A stretch of DNA of 64,000 nt from Prochlorococcus sp. AG-355-G23 (GCA_003278765.1 QCDK01000001.1:1-64000); one strand, 5' to 3'. Positions 1-9,256 are shown, counted from the first letter of the stretch. Made by a program: numbers and translations. The notes: generated by a model from the letters alone, not told the origin.

Positions 1-651
1 ATTTTCTGGAGTTATTCCATATCTATGCTTTCCATTCCCTCCCAATTTTAAATTTTTATTATTAATTTGATTAGATTGTTTTAAAGCTATTTCTATTGAT
101 ATTTCTAAAGATTTAATAACTTCACTAATTAGATCTCCTGGTATAGTCATGAATTGATCGAAAATTGGTTTATATTTTTGTCCCTTAAAATTATAAAATT
201 CGTTTGATACGAATGGTACTGTTATAGTTTTATTTTCAATTGAACGTTGGATTAGCATCATAATACTATTTGTAAAAAACCAATCGGTCCTAGTTAGTAA
301 AATAATTTGTTCGCTAAGATCGTTTTTTTCTTTTTTAAGATCGCATAAAATTTCGTATTTTTGTCTAATCAAATTCAACCAAATATTATTATATTTATGA
401 CTGTTGAATTTTATTGATGTTACGTCTTTATCATATTTTAATAGACCTAATCTTTGGAGGATTTTGGATCTATTATTTGATTTATATTTACTATCCAAAA
501 AAGACATTATATATCTACTTTCCACTTCAAAATTATAGATGCTATTTTGATTAAAAACTTTATTTCTTGATTTGATACCTTTGATAATTGATCTTGGTTC
601 TCCAGTAAAACAAAAAATAATTTTTTTATTTTCCTTGAAATTATTATTCAT
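1..651 (-). CDS. Hypothetical surface-polysaccharide locus protein (3' end cut by window edge)
   Basis: An open frame of 217 codons starts at the ATG at 651-649 and runs off the left edge without a stop, so the C-terminus is missing. The N-terminus is basic and polar (MNNNFKENKK), followed by a short hydrophobic strand and the motif FTGEPRS; further on there is LLTRTDWFF. The beginning resembles the nucleotide-binding start of a glycosyltransferase or a WavE-like LPS protein, and the DW pair could be a sugar-nucleotide site, but I do not recognise the family with certainty. It is divergent from the downstream gmm gene and belongs to the glycan island by position. Confidence 0.6.
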   Translation of the reverse strand, partial: MNNNFKENKKIIFCFTGEPRSIIKGIKSRNKVFNQNSIYNFEVESRYIMSFLDSKYKSNNRSKILQRLGLLKYDKDVTSIKFNSHKYNNIWLNLIRQKYEILCDLKKEKNDLSEQIILLTRTDWFFTNSIMMLIQRSIENKTITVPFVSNEFYNFKGQKYKPIFDQFMTIPGDLISEVIKSLEISIEIALKQSNQINNKNLKLGGNGKHRYGITPEN

Positions 652-801
652 ATATTTATTCTAGCTAGGGATGATTTTAAATTATAAAATATAATTAACT
701 TTAAAGATTTTTATTCTTAGCCAATACTTAGTAAGTTAATTCCTTTATTATTAATTTTAGGTCTTTCAAAAATTGTAAAATATTTTAGGCTTTGATTGAA
801 T

Positions 802-1299
802 ATGTTTTTGTCTAAATTTGAATTTGCAAAAGTAGTATCATGTAGTCCACTCGTATCCATAGATATTTGTATCTTAAAGGGTAGAGAGCTACTACTAGGA
901 AAAAGAATAAATTCTCCCGCTAAGAACTTTTTTTTTGTTCCTGGGGGTAGAATTCTAAAGTCTGAATTAATTAATAATGCCTTAAGAAGAATATTAAAGG
1001 ACGAATTGGGACTTTCAATAAAAAAAAATCATAATAATTCAAAACAATATCTAGGTACTTATGAGCACTTTTATGATGATAATTTTCTAGATAATAAAGA
1101 ATTTGGGACTCATTATATAGTTCTTGCTTATTTGTTACCTTATGAATCTCTAGAAACCTCGAGAGAGGAAATAATTAGTCAGCAGCATTCAAAATATATT
1201 TGGCTGGATATCGATAAATTTAAAGATAATTCTCTAGAAATTCATTGTTATACATTGGATTATTTGAAAAATCAAATTTTAATTAATTATCTTTTCTAA
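802..1299 (+). CDS. gmm: GDP-mannose mannosyl hydrolase (Nudix family)
   Basis: This protein of 165 residues matches the Gmm family along its whole length: MFLSKFEFAKVV at the start, GKRINSPAKNFFFVPGGR (about 33-50), the degenerate Nudix box up to DELG (about 48-70), EHFYDDNF (88-95) and THY (103-105). His129 in QQHSKYIWL occupies the place of the catalytic histidine. Gmm hydrolyses GDP-mannose (and GDP-glucose) to sugar plus GDP by inversion at C1, and the family characteristically lacks one of the usual Nudix glutamates. I chose ATG 802 rather than the in-frame TTG 796 because other Gmm proteins begin with MFL. Gmm is commonly encoded beside GDP-fucose genes; none is visible here, although a GT10 fucosyltransferase-like gene is present at 20453-21373. 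Confidence 0.9.
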   Translation: MFLSKFEFAKVVSCSPLVSIDICILKGRELLLGKRINSPAKNFFFVPGGRILKSELINNALRRILKDELGLSIKKNHNNSKQYLGTYEHFYDDNFLDNKEFGTHYIVLAYLLPYESLETSREEIISQQHSKYIWLDIDKFKDNSLEIHCYTLDYLKNQILINYLF

Positions 1300-1381
1300 G
1301 AGTTTATACGAAGATTATAATTGCTTAATTAAGGTAAAATTTAGTATCAATTTAAAAAACGATACTTCATTAGCTAAATTT

Positions 1382-2197
1382 TCAAAAACTTATCCTTTCA
1401 TCGAATAAATATGATAGGTGTGGGAATTTAGGTTCAGTAGTCCAAATACCTATTTTTTTTATAAAAGATTCTTTTTTACATAACCTTGAATTAATAACCC
1501 ATTTTTTATTTGGGTTAAGTTGAAACATTATCTGATTTGCGTAAATATTTTTTTTTGGTATCCCATCTCTATGACAACATATAGTTGGATTAAAACCATA
1601 AACTCTATCCCCTTTACCCTTAAATGTTATAGTTTTTTTTGAAGAAGATATTTTTCTAAAATTATTAATATTTTTGCTATCAATTTTGTTTATCACTTCT
1701 AGAGGACCTGAATCATCATTTATATCTAATGGAATAAATATTTTAAGCATATTGCTGCTATTAGGCTTATCAAAGTGCCATCTATATGAGTAAGGTTGCT
1801 TTAAAGTTGAGACTTCCCTAAGTTTAGGAGGTATGAATTTGCGCTCATAAAAAATTATAAAGTCAATAGAAAAATTAAAGCCTGTTATTTCAGTAATTTT
1901 ATTTCTTATATCTTTTGTAAAAATTTGCGTTATAAAATTATTTATTTGATTAATATTCAAGTTTTTAATATTTAGGAATTCATTTACTTTTGTTAATTCA
2001 AGAGTATCCTTTTTTTCTATAAGAATATCTTTATTAAGTGATAATTTAAAAATCCCTTTTTTATGGAAATCTGCTTGAGTAGGTTTTATTTTGATGAATA
2101 TATCTTCATAAATGGTTGTTATTGTCTGATAAATTTTGCAGATAGTCTTATAGATCTTTTTTGCAATTATTAATCTTAGTCTAAAATTTAAAATCAT
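1382..2197 (-). CDS. 2-oxoglutarate/Fe(II) oxygenase-like protein (phytanoyl-CoA dioxygenase fold)
   Basis: The protein has 271 residues. The C-terminal half contains RWHFDKP (His141, Asp143) and, about 66 residues later, CCHRDG (His209), which fit the HxD...H iron triad of double-stranded beta-helix oxygenases. The segment between them (IFIPLDINDDSGPLEVI) is typical of PhyH-like enzymes, where it precedes the distal histidine. The N-terminal third is basic and unassigned. Such enzymes hydroxylate small molecules or sugars; in a glycan island a modifying role is likely but is inference. It lies 76 bases from the phosphodiesterase gene on the same strand. Confidence 0.6.
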   Translation of the reverse strand: MILNFRLRLIIAKKIYKTICKIYQTITTIYEDIFIKIKPTQADFHKKGIFKLSLNKDILIEKKDTLELTKVNEFLNIKNLNINQINNFITQIFTKDIRNKITEITGFNFSIDFIIFYERKFIPPKLREVSTLKQPYSYRWHFDKPNSSNMLKIFIPLDINDDSGPLEVINKIDSKNINNFRKISSSKKTITFKGKGDRVYGFNPTICCHRDGIPKKNIYANQIMFQLNPNKKWVINSRLCKKESFIKKIGIWTTEPKFPHLSYLFDERISF

Positions 2198-2273
2198 AAA
2201 TTATCCTCAAAATATCATCTAACTAATTAAGAGTATTTGGGTAAGAAACTTTTTATGCATGGTTTGATAGATA

Positions 2274-2732
2274 TTAAGTTATTAAATTAGGATAATCCGT
2301 GCAAATTCCAGCTAATTGTTTATTTTTAAGATTGGAAAGTTTATTTATTGAAGTTGTCTGCTCTGGCATTACCCATATAGAATTTACACTTAAAAGTTCT
2401 CCTGGATAAGTCCAAATATAACCTTTACTGGTAAGGGTATATTTGTCATTTTCATGCCAAAAATAATTATACAATTCTCCAAATTGCTTAAAATAATTTA
2501 TTGCCTCTAAATTTTTACAGTGTATCCAGCATATTTCTTTTAATTCAAATATTTCTTTTTCTGTTATTTTTTCTTCTGGACAGTCATGTCCTAAAAAAAG
2601 ACTATTTTTTATTACTCTAATGTCTATCTCAACATCATATCCTAATTCAATACATTTTCTTATTTGTGATAAGCGATTCTCATTGGAAGAATTACTTCCA
2701 TTAATATTAGCTCTATGGGCAATAATTTTCAT
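2274..2732 (-). CDS. Short glycerophosphodiester phosphodiesterase-like protein
   Basis: The 152-residue protein begins MKIIAHRANINGSN and contains His6-Arg7, Asn17-Glu18-Asn19, Glu35-x-Asp37 and GHD (49-50 region). This is the order of catalytic and metal-binding residues in the GDPD family (HR, NE, ExD, GHD). It is much shorter than typical GDPD enzymes (around 230-350 residues), so only part of the TIM barrel is present. Its neighbours are a bifunctional phosphatase-nucleotidyltransferase (divergent) and the putative oxygenase, so it may act on a phosphodiester or cyclic phosphate intermediate of a surface glycan rather than on lipid breakdown products. That role is inference. Confidence 0.65.
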   Translation of the reverse strand: MKIIAHRANINGSNSSNENRLSQIRKCIELGYDVEIDIRVIKNSLFLGHDCPEEKITEKEIFELKEICWIHCKNLEAINYFKQFGELYNYFWHENDKYTLTSKGYIWTYPGELLSVNSIWVMPEQTTSINKLSNLKNKQLAGICTDYPNLIT

Positions 2733-2854
2733 TTATAAACTTTTAAGTATTTAAATTCTTACGCTGATAAATAATCTTACTATCTAGTATATAATTTAAT
2801 TGCTAAAATTAAATTTTTATAATTAACTTTTTAAAATATTATTAGGAGATTTGA

Positions 2855-4228
2855 GTGGTAAAACTTGTAATTTTTGATCTCGATGGTGTTTTAATTGACA
2901 GTAAAGAATATCATTATGAAGCCTTAAATCTTGCTTTAGGAGATGATTATAAAATAAGCAAAGAAGAGCATATAAGAAATTATGATGGATTACCGACTAG
3001 TGAAAAATTAAAACTTCTATCTGAAACTAAAGGTTTATCTCCAAGTAAATTTGATCAGATTTGGAAGGATAAACAAGAAAATACTTTAAATATCTTTAAA
3101 AATTCCATATCTAAAGATTATGAATTGATGAATTATTTTCAACAATTAGCTGATGAGAATTACAAGATAGCAGTAGCTTCTAATAGCATAAGAAATACAG
3201 TAAAAATTATTCTTTTAAGATTAGGCATCCTTGAATTCGTTGATATTTATATATCAAATGAAGATATTGTAAGGAACAAACCATATCCAGAGATGTATTG
3301 GAAATGCATGATTGCTTTAGGAGCACTCCCTGATCAAACAGTTATCGTTGAAGATAGTGTAGTTGGAATTCAAGGGGCATTAGATAGTAAATGTAATTTG
3401 ATAACTGTTCAAAATAGATCAGATCTAAATCAATCAAAAATAGATAATATTAAAAAAATACTTAATATCAAAAAGAAAAAAAGTTCTTGGGAAAATAGAA
3501 CTATGAATGTTCTGATTCCCATGGCTGGAAGAGGTAGTAGATTTGAAAGTCAAGGATATACTTTTCCAAAACCATTGATAGAGGTTAAGGGTAAACCAAT
3601 GATTCAGGTTGTAGTGGATAATTTAAATATAAAAGCAAATTATACTTTCATTGTCCAAAAGGAGCATTATGAAAAATATAATCTTCAATATCTATTAAAT
3701 TTAATTTCGCCAAATTGTAATATTGTCCAAGTTGATGGGATTACAGAGGGAGCTGCTTGTACCACTCTTTTAGCTAAAAGATTTATTGATAATGATCAAC
3801 CTTTGCTTATGGCTAATTCTGATCAATTTGTTGAATGGGACTCTAGTAAAATCCTTTATGCTTTCTCTAACGGGTCATCTGATGGAGGTATTTTAACCTT
3901 TCCAGCATCACACCCTAAATGGAGTTATGCCAGATTAGATAAAGAAGGATATGTTTCAGAAGTAGCGGAGAAGAAGCCCATATCTAATAATGCAACAGTT
4001 GGTATTTACTGGTGGAGAAAAGGTTCTGATTATGTAAAGTATGCCGAACAGATGATAAAAAAAGATATTAGAACAAATAATGAATTTTATGTATGTCCTG
4101 TATTTAATGAGGCTATTCAGGACGGTAAAAAAATTTCAATTAAAGAGATTGAAAAAGATGGAATGTGGGGAATAGGTACACCAGAAGATTTAAATTATTT
4201 TCTTAAAAACTATAGTGGAGAAGTTTAA
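2855..4228 (+). CDS. Bifunctional HAD phosphatase-sugar nucleotidyltransferase
   Basis: Two domains are fused in 457 residues. Residues 1 to about 205 are a HAD phosphatase of the beta-phosphoglucomutase/phosphoglycolate phosphatase type, with nucleophile motif FDLDGVL (Asp8, Asp10), VASNS, RNKPYP (Lys142) and VEDS (166-168). Residues from about 217 are an NTP-transferase domain with IPMAGRGSRF, FPKPLIEVKGKPM and MANSDQFV as the metal-binding aspartate region. The start is GTG at 2855 with a good AGGAG at 2844-2848. The linker is lysine-rich. The fusion suggests successive dephosphorylation and nucleotide activation of the same sugar or polyol phosphate, but the substrate is not determinable here. 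Confidence 0.8.
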   Translation: MVKLVIFDLDGVLIDSKEYHYEALNLALGDDYKISKEEHIRNYDGLPTSEKLKLLSETKGLSPSKFDQIWKDKQENTLNIFKNSISKDYELMNYFQQLADENYKIAVASNSIRNTVKIILLRLGILEFVDIYISNEDIVRNKPYPEMYWKCMIALGALPDQTVIVEDSVVGIQGALDSKCNLITVQNRSDLNQSKIDNIKKILNIKKKKSSWENRTMNVLIPMAGRGSRFESQGYTFPKPLIEVKGKPMIQVVVDNLNIKANYTFIVQKEHYEKYNLQYLLNLISPNCNIVQVDGITEGAACTTLLAKRFIDNDQPLLMANSDQFVEWDSSKILYAFSNGSSDGGILTFPASHPKWSYARLDKEGYVSEVAEKKPISNNATVGIYWWRKGSDYVKYAEQMIKKDIRTNNEFYVCPVFNEAIQDGKKISIKEIEKDGMWGIGTPEDLNYFLKNYSGEV

Positions 4229-4293
4229 TAATCCTATACTTTTGAAAATTTAATCTTATAAACCTTTTTACAAATTTTATAGTTTTATAAAAT

Positions 4294-5097
4294 TTAATTT
4301 TCTTTGAGTAAATACCAATCATCAAATTTAGATACTTTCTCAAGAACTCTTTCATAGCCATTTTTTTTAAGAAGTTTAAAAATCATATCTCTCTTACTTT
4401 TTACATTATTATGTTCTATACAAATTGATTTTATTTTATAATTTTTAAAGTTATATCCCTCAAGAATATCAAGCTCACTACCTTCAGTATCTATTGATAA
4501 AAATTGAATTTCATAAGGTGCTTTGTATTTTTCAAGTAAATCTTGAAGTGATAATGTCTCAACTTTATATTTTTTAGAGTTATCATATCTAATATTTTTG
4601 GCCCAGTCATTATTATCCGCAAATTTTTCTAAAGTAGATAATGAAGGAGAGCTTTCTTTTGAGTTAAAAACTTCTAAAAATTCATAAATTTCACCACTCT
4701 TTTTAGCTATACACTTGGTCTCAATATTGCAATTTCTATTAGAGTTTAAACTTTTATGCCAAACTTTAGCTGGTTCAACTAAGATCCCATCCCATCCTAA
4801 TTTTTTTTCTAATAGCCAAGTGTTACTACCATCTAAGCCATCGGTAGCTCCAAATTCAACAAAATACCCTGGTTCTTTTGAATAGTTAAACGCTAATGCA
4901 AATAAATCTTGTGCTAGCTGTGATTTGGAAAATGGCAGAAAAGGAGCAATTAACTCTCTTTGTTTCTTATTAAGTTGACTATATAAAAGAGAACAATTAT
5001 CTAAATCCCTAAAAAATTCTAATTCTTCTTTTCTAGCTAACTGGAGAGAAATACCTCCAATTCTCAATAATTTATTTATGATTCTTCTTAAAAACAT
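4294..5097 (-). CDS. FkbM-family methyltransferase
   Basis: This 267-residue protein has the SAM-binding segment GYFVEFGATDGLDGSNT (about 77-93), followed by WDGILVEPAKVW and, later, FLSIDTEGSELDILEGYNF, which together are diagnostic of FkbM methyltransferases. Members O-methylate sugars or polyketides. In this locus the likely target is a sugar hydroxyl of the surface glycan. It heads the same strand as the heptose genes, with a gap of about 70 bases to the next gene, and is probably part of that transcription unit. The specific acceptor is unknown. Confidence 0.85.
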   Translation of the reverse strand: MFLRRIINKLLRIGGISLQLARKEELEFFRDLDNCSLLYSQLNKKQRELIAPFLPFSKSQLAQDLFALAFNYSKEPGYFVEFGATDGLDGSNTWLLEKKLGWDGILVEPAKVWHKSLNSNRNCNIETKCIAKKSGEIYEFLEVFNSKESSPSLSTLEKFADNNDWAKNIRYDNSKKYKVETLSLQDLLEKYKAPYEIQFLSIDTEGSELDILEGYNFKNYKIKSICIEHNNVKSKRDMIFKLLKKNGYERVLEKVSKFDDWYLLKEN

Positions 5098-5165
5098 AGT
5101 CTTAATTTCAATTTAATATTTTAAAGTTGGTTTGAAAAGCATTTTATTAGGTGAAATTTTATAAA

Positions 5166-6434
5166 TCAGTCAAATTCATTTACATTTAAAAATTTCATTT
5201 TTAAATTTTCTGCTGCTTCTTTATCCCTCCATGAGTCGCCAATTAAGAGAGATTTTGTTAAATCTATATTTCTCTCGTATGAGGCTTTTAGGAACATTCC
5301 AGGAAGTGGTTTTCTGCAAAAACAATTAATCTTAAGTTCTTTAATCTCTTCTTTGAAACCCATATGATTATGATGAGGGCAAAGGTAAAATGCCGCGATA
5401 TTTAAATTATGATCCTGACATAAACGTATAATTTCACCATTTATCATTATTACTTTTTCCCAGGATACTTTTCCCATTGCAATTTGAGGTTGATTAGTTA
5501 TTAGGATAACTAAATCAAACTTATTTGCTATCTTACTAATTATTTTGACTCTGTTTGTAAGTAAATTTATTTGATCAAAATCTAAAATATATTCCCCATT
5601 TTTACACTTAATTATTGTGTTATCTCTATCAAGAAATAGAGCCTTTTGTCTCTTTAAGTATGAAAGACTTTTTACTTTACCTTTTTTAATATCATTTTTA
5701 ACATTTAATAATCTTTTTGGAGTCCCCATATCTTTCAGATATTCTGAAGTGTTGTAGCTAAAAGTTCTTAATTTTTGATTATGGCAGTTTATTATAATAT
5801 CCTTAAATAAGGATAATTCTTTGTTTGTTTTTATAAAACTTTTATCAATAATTTTAATCGCTTTTTTTGATAAAACTGACAAACCAGAATTACCTAAGTA
5901 AAATCCCTTTACATCATTTTTCTCATTTTTAAATTTATATTTATTAATAGATAAATTGGGACTTTCAATAATGCAATCTGAATCTTCGGGATGATTTGTT
6001 AGATGAGTTACAAAAGTAATTTGAGATTTGTTTAAGTTGTGAAATTTGTGAAGTCTTTTTATGTCAATATCGAAAATAATATCCCCATTTAAAAAAATGA
6101 ATTCCTCATCAAGTTTATCTACTAAATCAAAAAGGGAGCCCGCTTCGCCTTTTTTTACTTTTTCTTTATGGATGAAAATTTTAATTTGATAACAACTTAA
6201 AAGTTGTTTTGCTTCTTTCAAAAAAAATTCATGCTGATAATTTGTAATCCAAATAAATTTTGTTATACCTTGCTCATAAAGTACTTTTATTGAGCGTTCT
6301 AAAGTATGTAATCCATCAATTTTAAAAAGTGGTTTTGGCACCCCCATTGTTATTTCATTTAATCTCGATCCTGTGCCACCTAGAGTAATTACAGCTTGAT
6401 TGATTTGATTGTCTATATTACCCATGTTTTGCAA
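5166..6434 (-). CDS. Fused heptose-1-phosphate guanylyltransferase (HddC-like) and GmhB-like heptose bisphosphate phosphatase
   Basis: The 422-residue protein carries an N-terminal nucleotidyltransferase (TLGGTGSRL about 17-25, VPKPLFKIDG, FLNGDIIFDID) and a C-terminal HAD phosphatase of the GmhB/HisB-N type from about 263 (ALFLDRDNTI, Asp269/Asp271; ILITNQPQIA; zinc site CPHHNH...CFCRKP with Cys352, Cys371, Cys373; LIGDSWRD). Together with the two genes upstream it completes sedoheptulose-7-phosphate to GDP-D-glycero-D-manno-heptose. The kinase gene overlaps its start by 22 bases; ATG at 6425 is an alternative start. The domain order is the reverse of the fusion at 2855-4228. Confidence 0.85.
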   Translation of the reverse strand: MQNMGNIDNQINQAVITLGGTGSRLNEITMGVPKPLFKIDGLHTLERSIKVLYEQGITKFIWITNYQHEFFLKEAKQLLSCYQIKIFIHKEKVKKGEAGSLFDLVDKLDEEFIFLNGDIIFDIDIKRLHKFHNLNKSQITFVTHLTNHPEDSDCIIESPNLSINKYKFKNEKNDVKGFYLGNSGLSVLSKKAIKIIDKSFIKTNKELSLFKDIIINCHNQKLRTFSYNTSEYLKDMGTPKRLLNVKNDIKKGKVKSLSYLKRQKALFLDRDNTIIKCKNGEYILDFDQINLLTNRVKIISKIANKFDLVILITNQPQIAMGKVSWEKVIMINGEIIRLCQDHNLNIAAFYLCPHHNHMGFKEEIKELKINCFCRKPLPGMFLKASYERNIDLTKSLLIGDSWRDKEAAENLKMKFLNVNEFD

Positions 6435-7411
6435 CCTTCATAATCAATAGGGACTTGTTTAATAAATATATTTTGTTTGACTAATTTTTTTAGGCTTTTA
6501 TCTATATCACTACCTTGATATTTGGCAAGAAAATATCCTCCTCCTCCTGCCCCTAATATTTTTATTACCTTAAACCCTTCTTCAAACAAGATATCTTGTA
6601 TTTGTAATAATTGAGTATTCATAACACCTTTCATATCTTTTTTTATTTCCCAAGATTTACTTATTGCAATATCTAATTTATTTATTATTAAATCTATATC
6701 AGACAAATTTTTTGCTTCAGATATGAATTCTTCAGCTATATAAAGGATCTTTTCTATTAAATTAAAGGATTCTGGATCATTTTTTATAATTGAGAGTTGC
6801 AAAGATGCAGAACGAGAGATAGATGAATTGATAATATAAAGACTTTCTGCGTACTTAGAAATTGCCTTTGAAACTAATGGATAAGAATTATTTTTTACAA
6901 TGCCGTTTTTCTTGAAAGACAGGTAATTTATTCCTCCTAATGCACACATATATTGATCTTGTCTCCCAATTTTATCTTTAGCTTCCTGAAGTTCGATCTC
7001 ACAAGCTAATTCAGCTATTTTTTCATTTGGAATATCAAGATTTATGTTATGTAATTTTTTAATTGATTTTACTAATGCAACTATAAATGATGATGAACTC
7101 GCTAAACCCCCTCCAAGAAAAGATTCTCCAAAAGAAGCTAATTCAATTGGTTGATTTACAGAAAGTACCTGGAAGCATTTTCTTATAATTGGATGAGATA
7201 TCGAATCAATAGATATATATTCTTCTCTTGAACTATAGTTTAATAAGCCCCTTGAAGAGTTTTCTCCTCTATACCCTATTATTACTCTTGAATAACTTGC
7301 GACTGCAAAACCTATTGAAAAGCCTTTACCCTTCTTTTCTACAAACCAATCTAGGTCAGAGCTACCACCAATTAAGGATATTCGACATGGACATCTTGAA
7401 ATAACAATCAT
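6413..7411 (-). CDS. hddA: D-glycero-D-manno-heptose 7-phosphate kinase (GHMP family)
   Basis: This is a 332-residue GHMP kinase with N-terminal RCPCRISLIGGSSDL, the phosphate-binding loop GGGLASSSSF near residue 97, and the C-terminal motif KILGAGGGGYFLA. The length and the RISLIGGSSDL start match HddA, which phosphorylates heptose-7-phosphate at C1 in the GDP-heptose route. The start ATG overlaps the TGA of gmhA by four bases (ATGA), indicating translational coupling. The 3' end overlaps the HddC/GmhB fusion by 22 bases. The assignment rests on family resemblance plus the complete pathway context. Confidence 0.87.
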   Translation of the reverse strand: MIVISRCPCRISLIGGSSDLDWFVEKKGKGFSIGFAVASYSRVIIGYRGENSSRGLLNYSSREEYISIDSISHPIIRKCFQVLSVNQPIELASFGESFLGGGLASSSSFIVALVKSIKKLHNINLDIPNEKIAELACEIELQEAKDKIGRQDQYMCALGGINYLSFKKNGIVKNNSYPLVSKAISKYAESLYIINSSISRSASLQLSIIKNDPESFNLIEKILYIAEEFISEAKNLSDIDLIINKLDIAISKSWEIKKDMKGVMNTQLLQIQDILFEEGFKVIKILGAGGGGYFLAKYQGSDIDKSLKKLVKQNIFIKQVPIDYEGCKTWVI

Positions 7412-8031
7412 GCTATCAAATCTTCATTAACTCTCTTATTGTATTTGGAATTGTTATTTTTATTTTTGTCTAATTTTTTTTGAAGATTTTGTTTAATGTA
7501 GTGAAATATAGCCATTTGGGAATCTTCAGCAATCTCCATATCATTCATTTTGACATGTATTGGGATATCTACTAATTTTTTTAAAGCCCCTCCTGTATAA
7601 CCTACAATTGCAGCTGTTTTTATATTTTTTTTTAACGCACTTCTAGCAGCTTTAATCAAATTCATTGAATTGCCGCTACCAGATAAAAATATAAGTAAAT
7701 CTTTACTATTTACTTTTGTATTTATAAGAATTTCATAAACTTCTGAGTAATCAATATCGTTTGAAAGTGCAGTTATGTAGCATGAATTATCCGAAAGAGA
7801 AATAATATTAATAGATTTACCCAATACAGCAAATGTCTTTGAATAGTCACCCACAATATGATGTGCATTAGCAGCACTTCCTCCATTTCCTACCAAAAAT
7901 ATATTAGAAGAACCACCAATTCTCTTTGAAATTTCATCTTCCAAATTATCTACGAAAGATTGATCTATTTCATCAATCGCGTTTGAAAGACTTCTTCCAT
8001 AATCTTTAAGGCTTATGTAATTCAGGCCCAA
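7408..8031 (-). CDS. gmhA: Sedoheptulose-7-phosphate isomerase
   Basis: This 207-residue SIS-domain protein has VGNGGSAANAHHIVGD (phosphosugar-binding loop), FLSGSGNSMN, and EIAEDSQMAIFHYI, which carries the glutamate and histidine expected of GmhA. It converts sedoheptulose-7-phosphate to D-glycero-D-manno-heptose-7-phosphate, the first step towards activated heptose. The start is a TTG after a T run, with an in-frame TAG just upstream, so no better start exists. It is the first gene of the tightly packed gmhA-hddA-hddC/gmhB set. Confidence 0.9.
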   Translation of the reverse strand: MGLNYISLKDYGRSLSNAIDEIDQSFVDNLEDEISKRIGGSSNIFLVGNGGSAANAHHIVGDYSKTFAVLGKSINIISLSDNSCYITALSNDIDYSEVYEILINTKVNSKDLLIFLSGSGNSMNLIKAARSALKKNIKTAAIVGYTGGALKKLVDIPIHVKMNDMEIAEDSQMAIFHYIKQNLQKKLDKNKNNNSKYNKRVNEDLIA

Positions 8032-8092
8032 AAAAAAATTCTACTTCTATTATAGTCTATGAAGTTCATCAATTTTTTTTTGGGATAATTAT

Positions 8093-9256
8093 CTACTTTT
8101 TAAAAATATTTATAAATAATTTTATTTTAGATTTTATTTTGAAAGGTATCAATCTTAAAAAGGGCCTCTTTAAAATATTTAGTAATTTATCAAAATAAAT
8201 TTTGATTTCCCAAGGTAAATCTCTTATAAAATTATTCAATATATAAAATAAAGATTTTTTTCTTTCTTCTAGGCAAATACTATTAAATATTTTCATTACA
8301 TTTGCAGGCTCGTAATCTTTATAGGCATTCCATGAATTTTGTTTATTAATTGTTTCTGGTAATAATTCAAAAATTTTATTTAACTCATTTTCATTGCTAT
8401 AAAGTATTGCTTTATCTTTTAAGATTTTAAGGTGCTCTTTGTCTTTTGATTTTTTAAATGTTATTACTGGTTTATTTGCGGCAGAGAATTCAGCTATTGC
8501 TAATCCAAAGGTTTCTCCATGATATCTAGCATGTATCATTGCATCACAAGTGCTTATAAACTTTAAGACTTTATCATCAGTAAAATTTTCAAGAAAAATT
8601 ACTCTTTCATGATTAATAAATTGTTCAGTATTAAGAAATAGGAAAAAAATATTATTTTTTGTATTGATATAGTTTTTGATTACTCGTTTTACAAAATTGA
8701 TATCAAAAGTATCTTTACCGCCATGCCTACCAATTACAATTGAATCTTTTGGAATATTTAGTTCTTCTCTTAGATTTTCTGAGAATTTATGTTTTCTTAC
8801 TATAGGAGGGAGAACTGGGAGGTTTTTTAAAAAACGTTTATTCAAATAACTCCCGACTACACATCTTTCACTAGATCCTTGTCTGGCCATAGGCCCAAAA
8901 GCACAATGATAAATAGTTCTGCAATTGTTCCAAATTTTAGAATTATTGAATTTAAAAATATCTTTATAAAATCCGTGAGATTGGGTGTAAAAGTGAGTAA
9001 TATTATTAATTTCTAAAATTTGTTTTATTTCAAAAATACTTTCTATTTCAAAAACTTGAAATCTTTCAAAATATTTTTTCTTAATAAAATCTTTACTTGC
9101 AATATAATTATTTTTTTTAATGATATTTTCATTAAAACAAATTATAAAAGATTTATTACCAAGAATTATTTCATTAAAATCTGCATAATCATAAGTTGTT
9201 TTTTCTGTACCTCTTTCGCAAAAATGTTTAGTAAAAAAAGCTACCCTATATTCCAT
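8093..9256 (-). CDS. Glycosyltransferase, GT4-like (GT-B fold)
   Basis: The 387-residue protein has a C-terminal Rossmann domain typical of GT-B enzymes: VIGRHGGKDTFD, VIFLENFTDDKVLKFISTCDAMIHARYHGETFGLAIAEFSAANKPVIT in segments around residues 170-280. The final acidic-plus-glycine motif (GETFGLAIAEF) is the GT4 nucleotide-sugar site. The N-terminus (FFTKHFCERGTEKTTYDYA) resembles the acceptor-binding start of family 4 enzymes. The C-terminal 50 residues are strongly basic and may bind the membrane. Sugar specificity is unknown. It lies 62 bases upstream of gmhA on the same strand, so a heptose-using role is possible but unproven. Confidence 0.75.
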   Translation of the reverse strand: MEYRVAFFTKHFCERGTEKTTYDYADFNEIILGNKSFIICFNENIIKKNNYIASKDFIKKKYFERFQVFEIESIFEIKQILEINNITHFYTQSHGFYKDIFKFNNSKIWNNCRTIYHCAFGPMARQGSSERCVVGSYLNKRFLKNLPVLPPIVRKHKFSENLREELNIPKDSIVIGRHGGKDTFDINFVKRVIKNYINTKNNIFFLFLNTEQFINHERVIFLENFTDDKVLKFISTCDAMIHARYHGETFGLAIAEFSAANKPVITFKKSKDKEHLKILKDKAILYSNENELNKIFELLPETINKQNSWNAYKDYEPANVMKIFNSICLEERKKSLFYILNNFIRDLPWEIKIYFDKLLNILKRPFLRLIPFKIKSKIKLFINIFKK

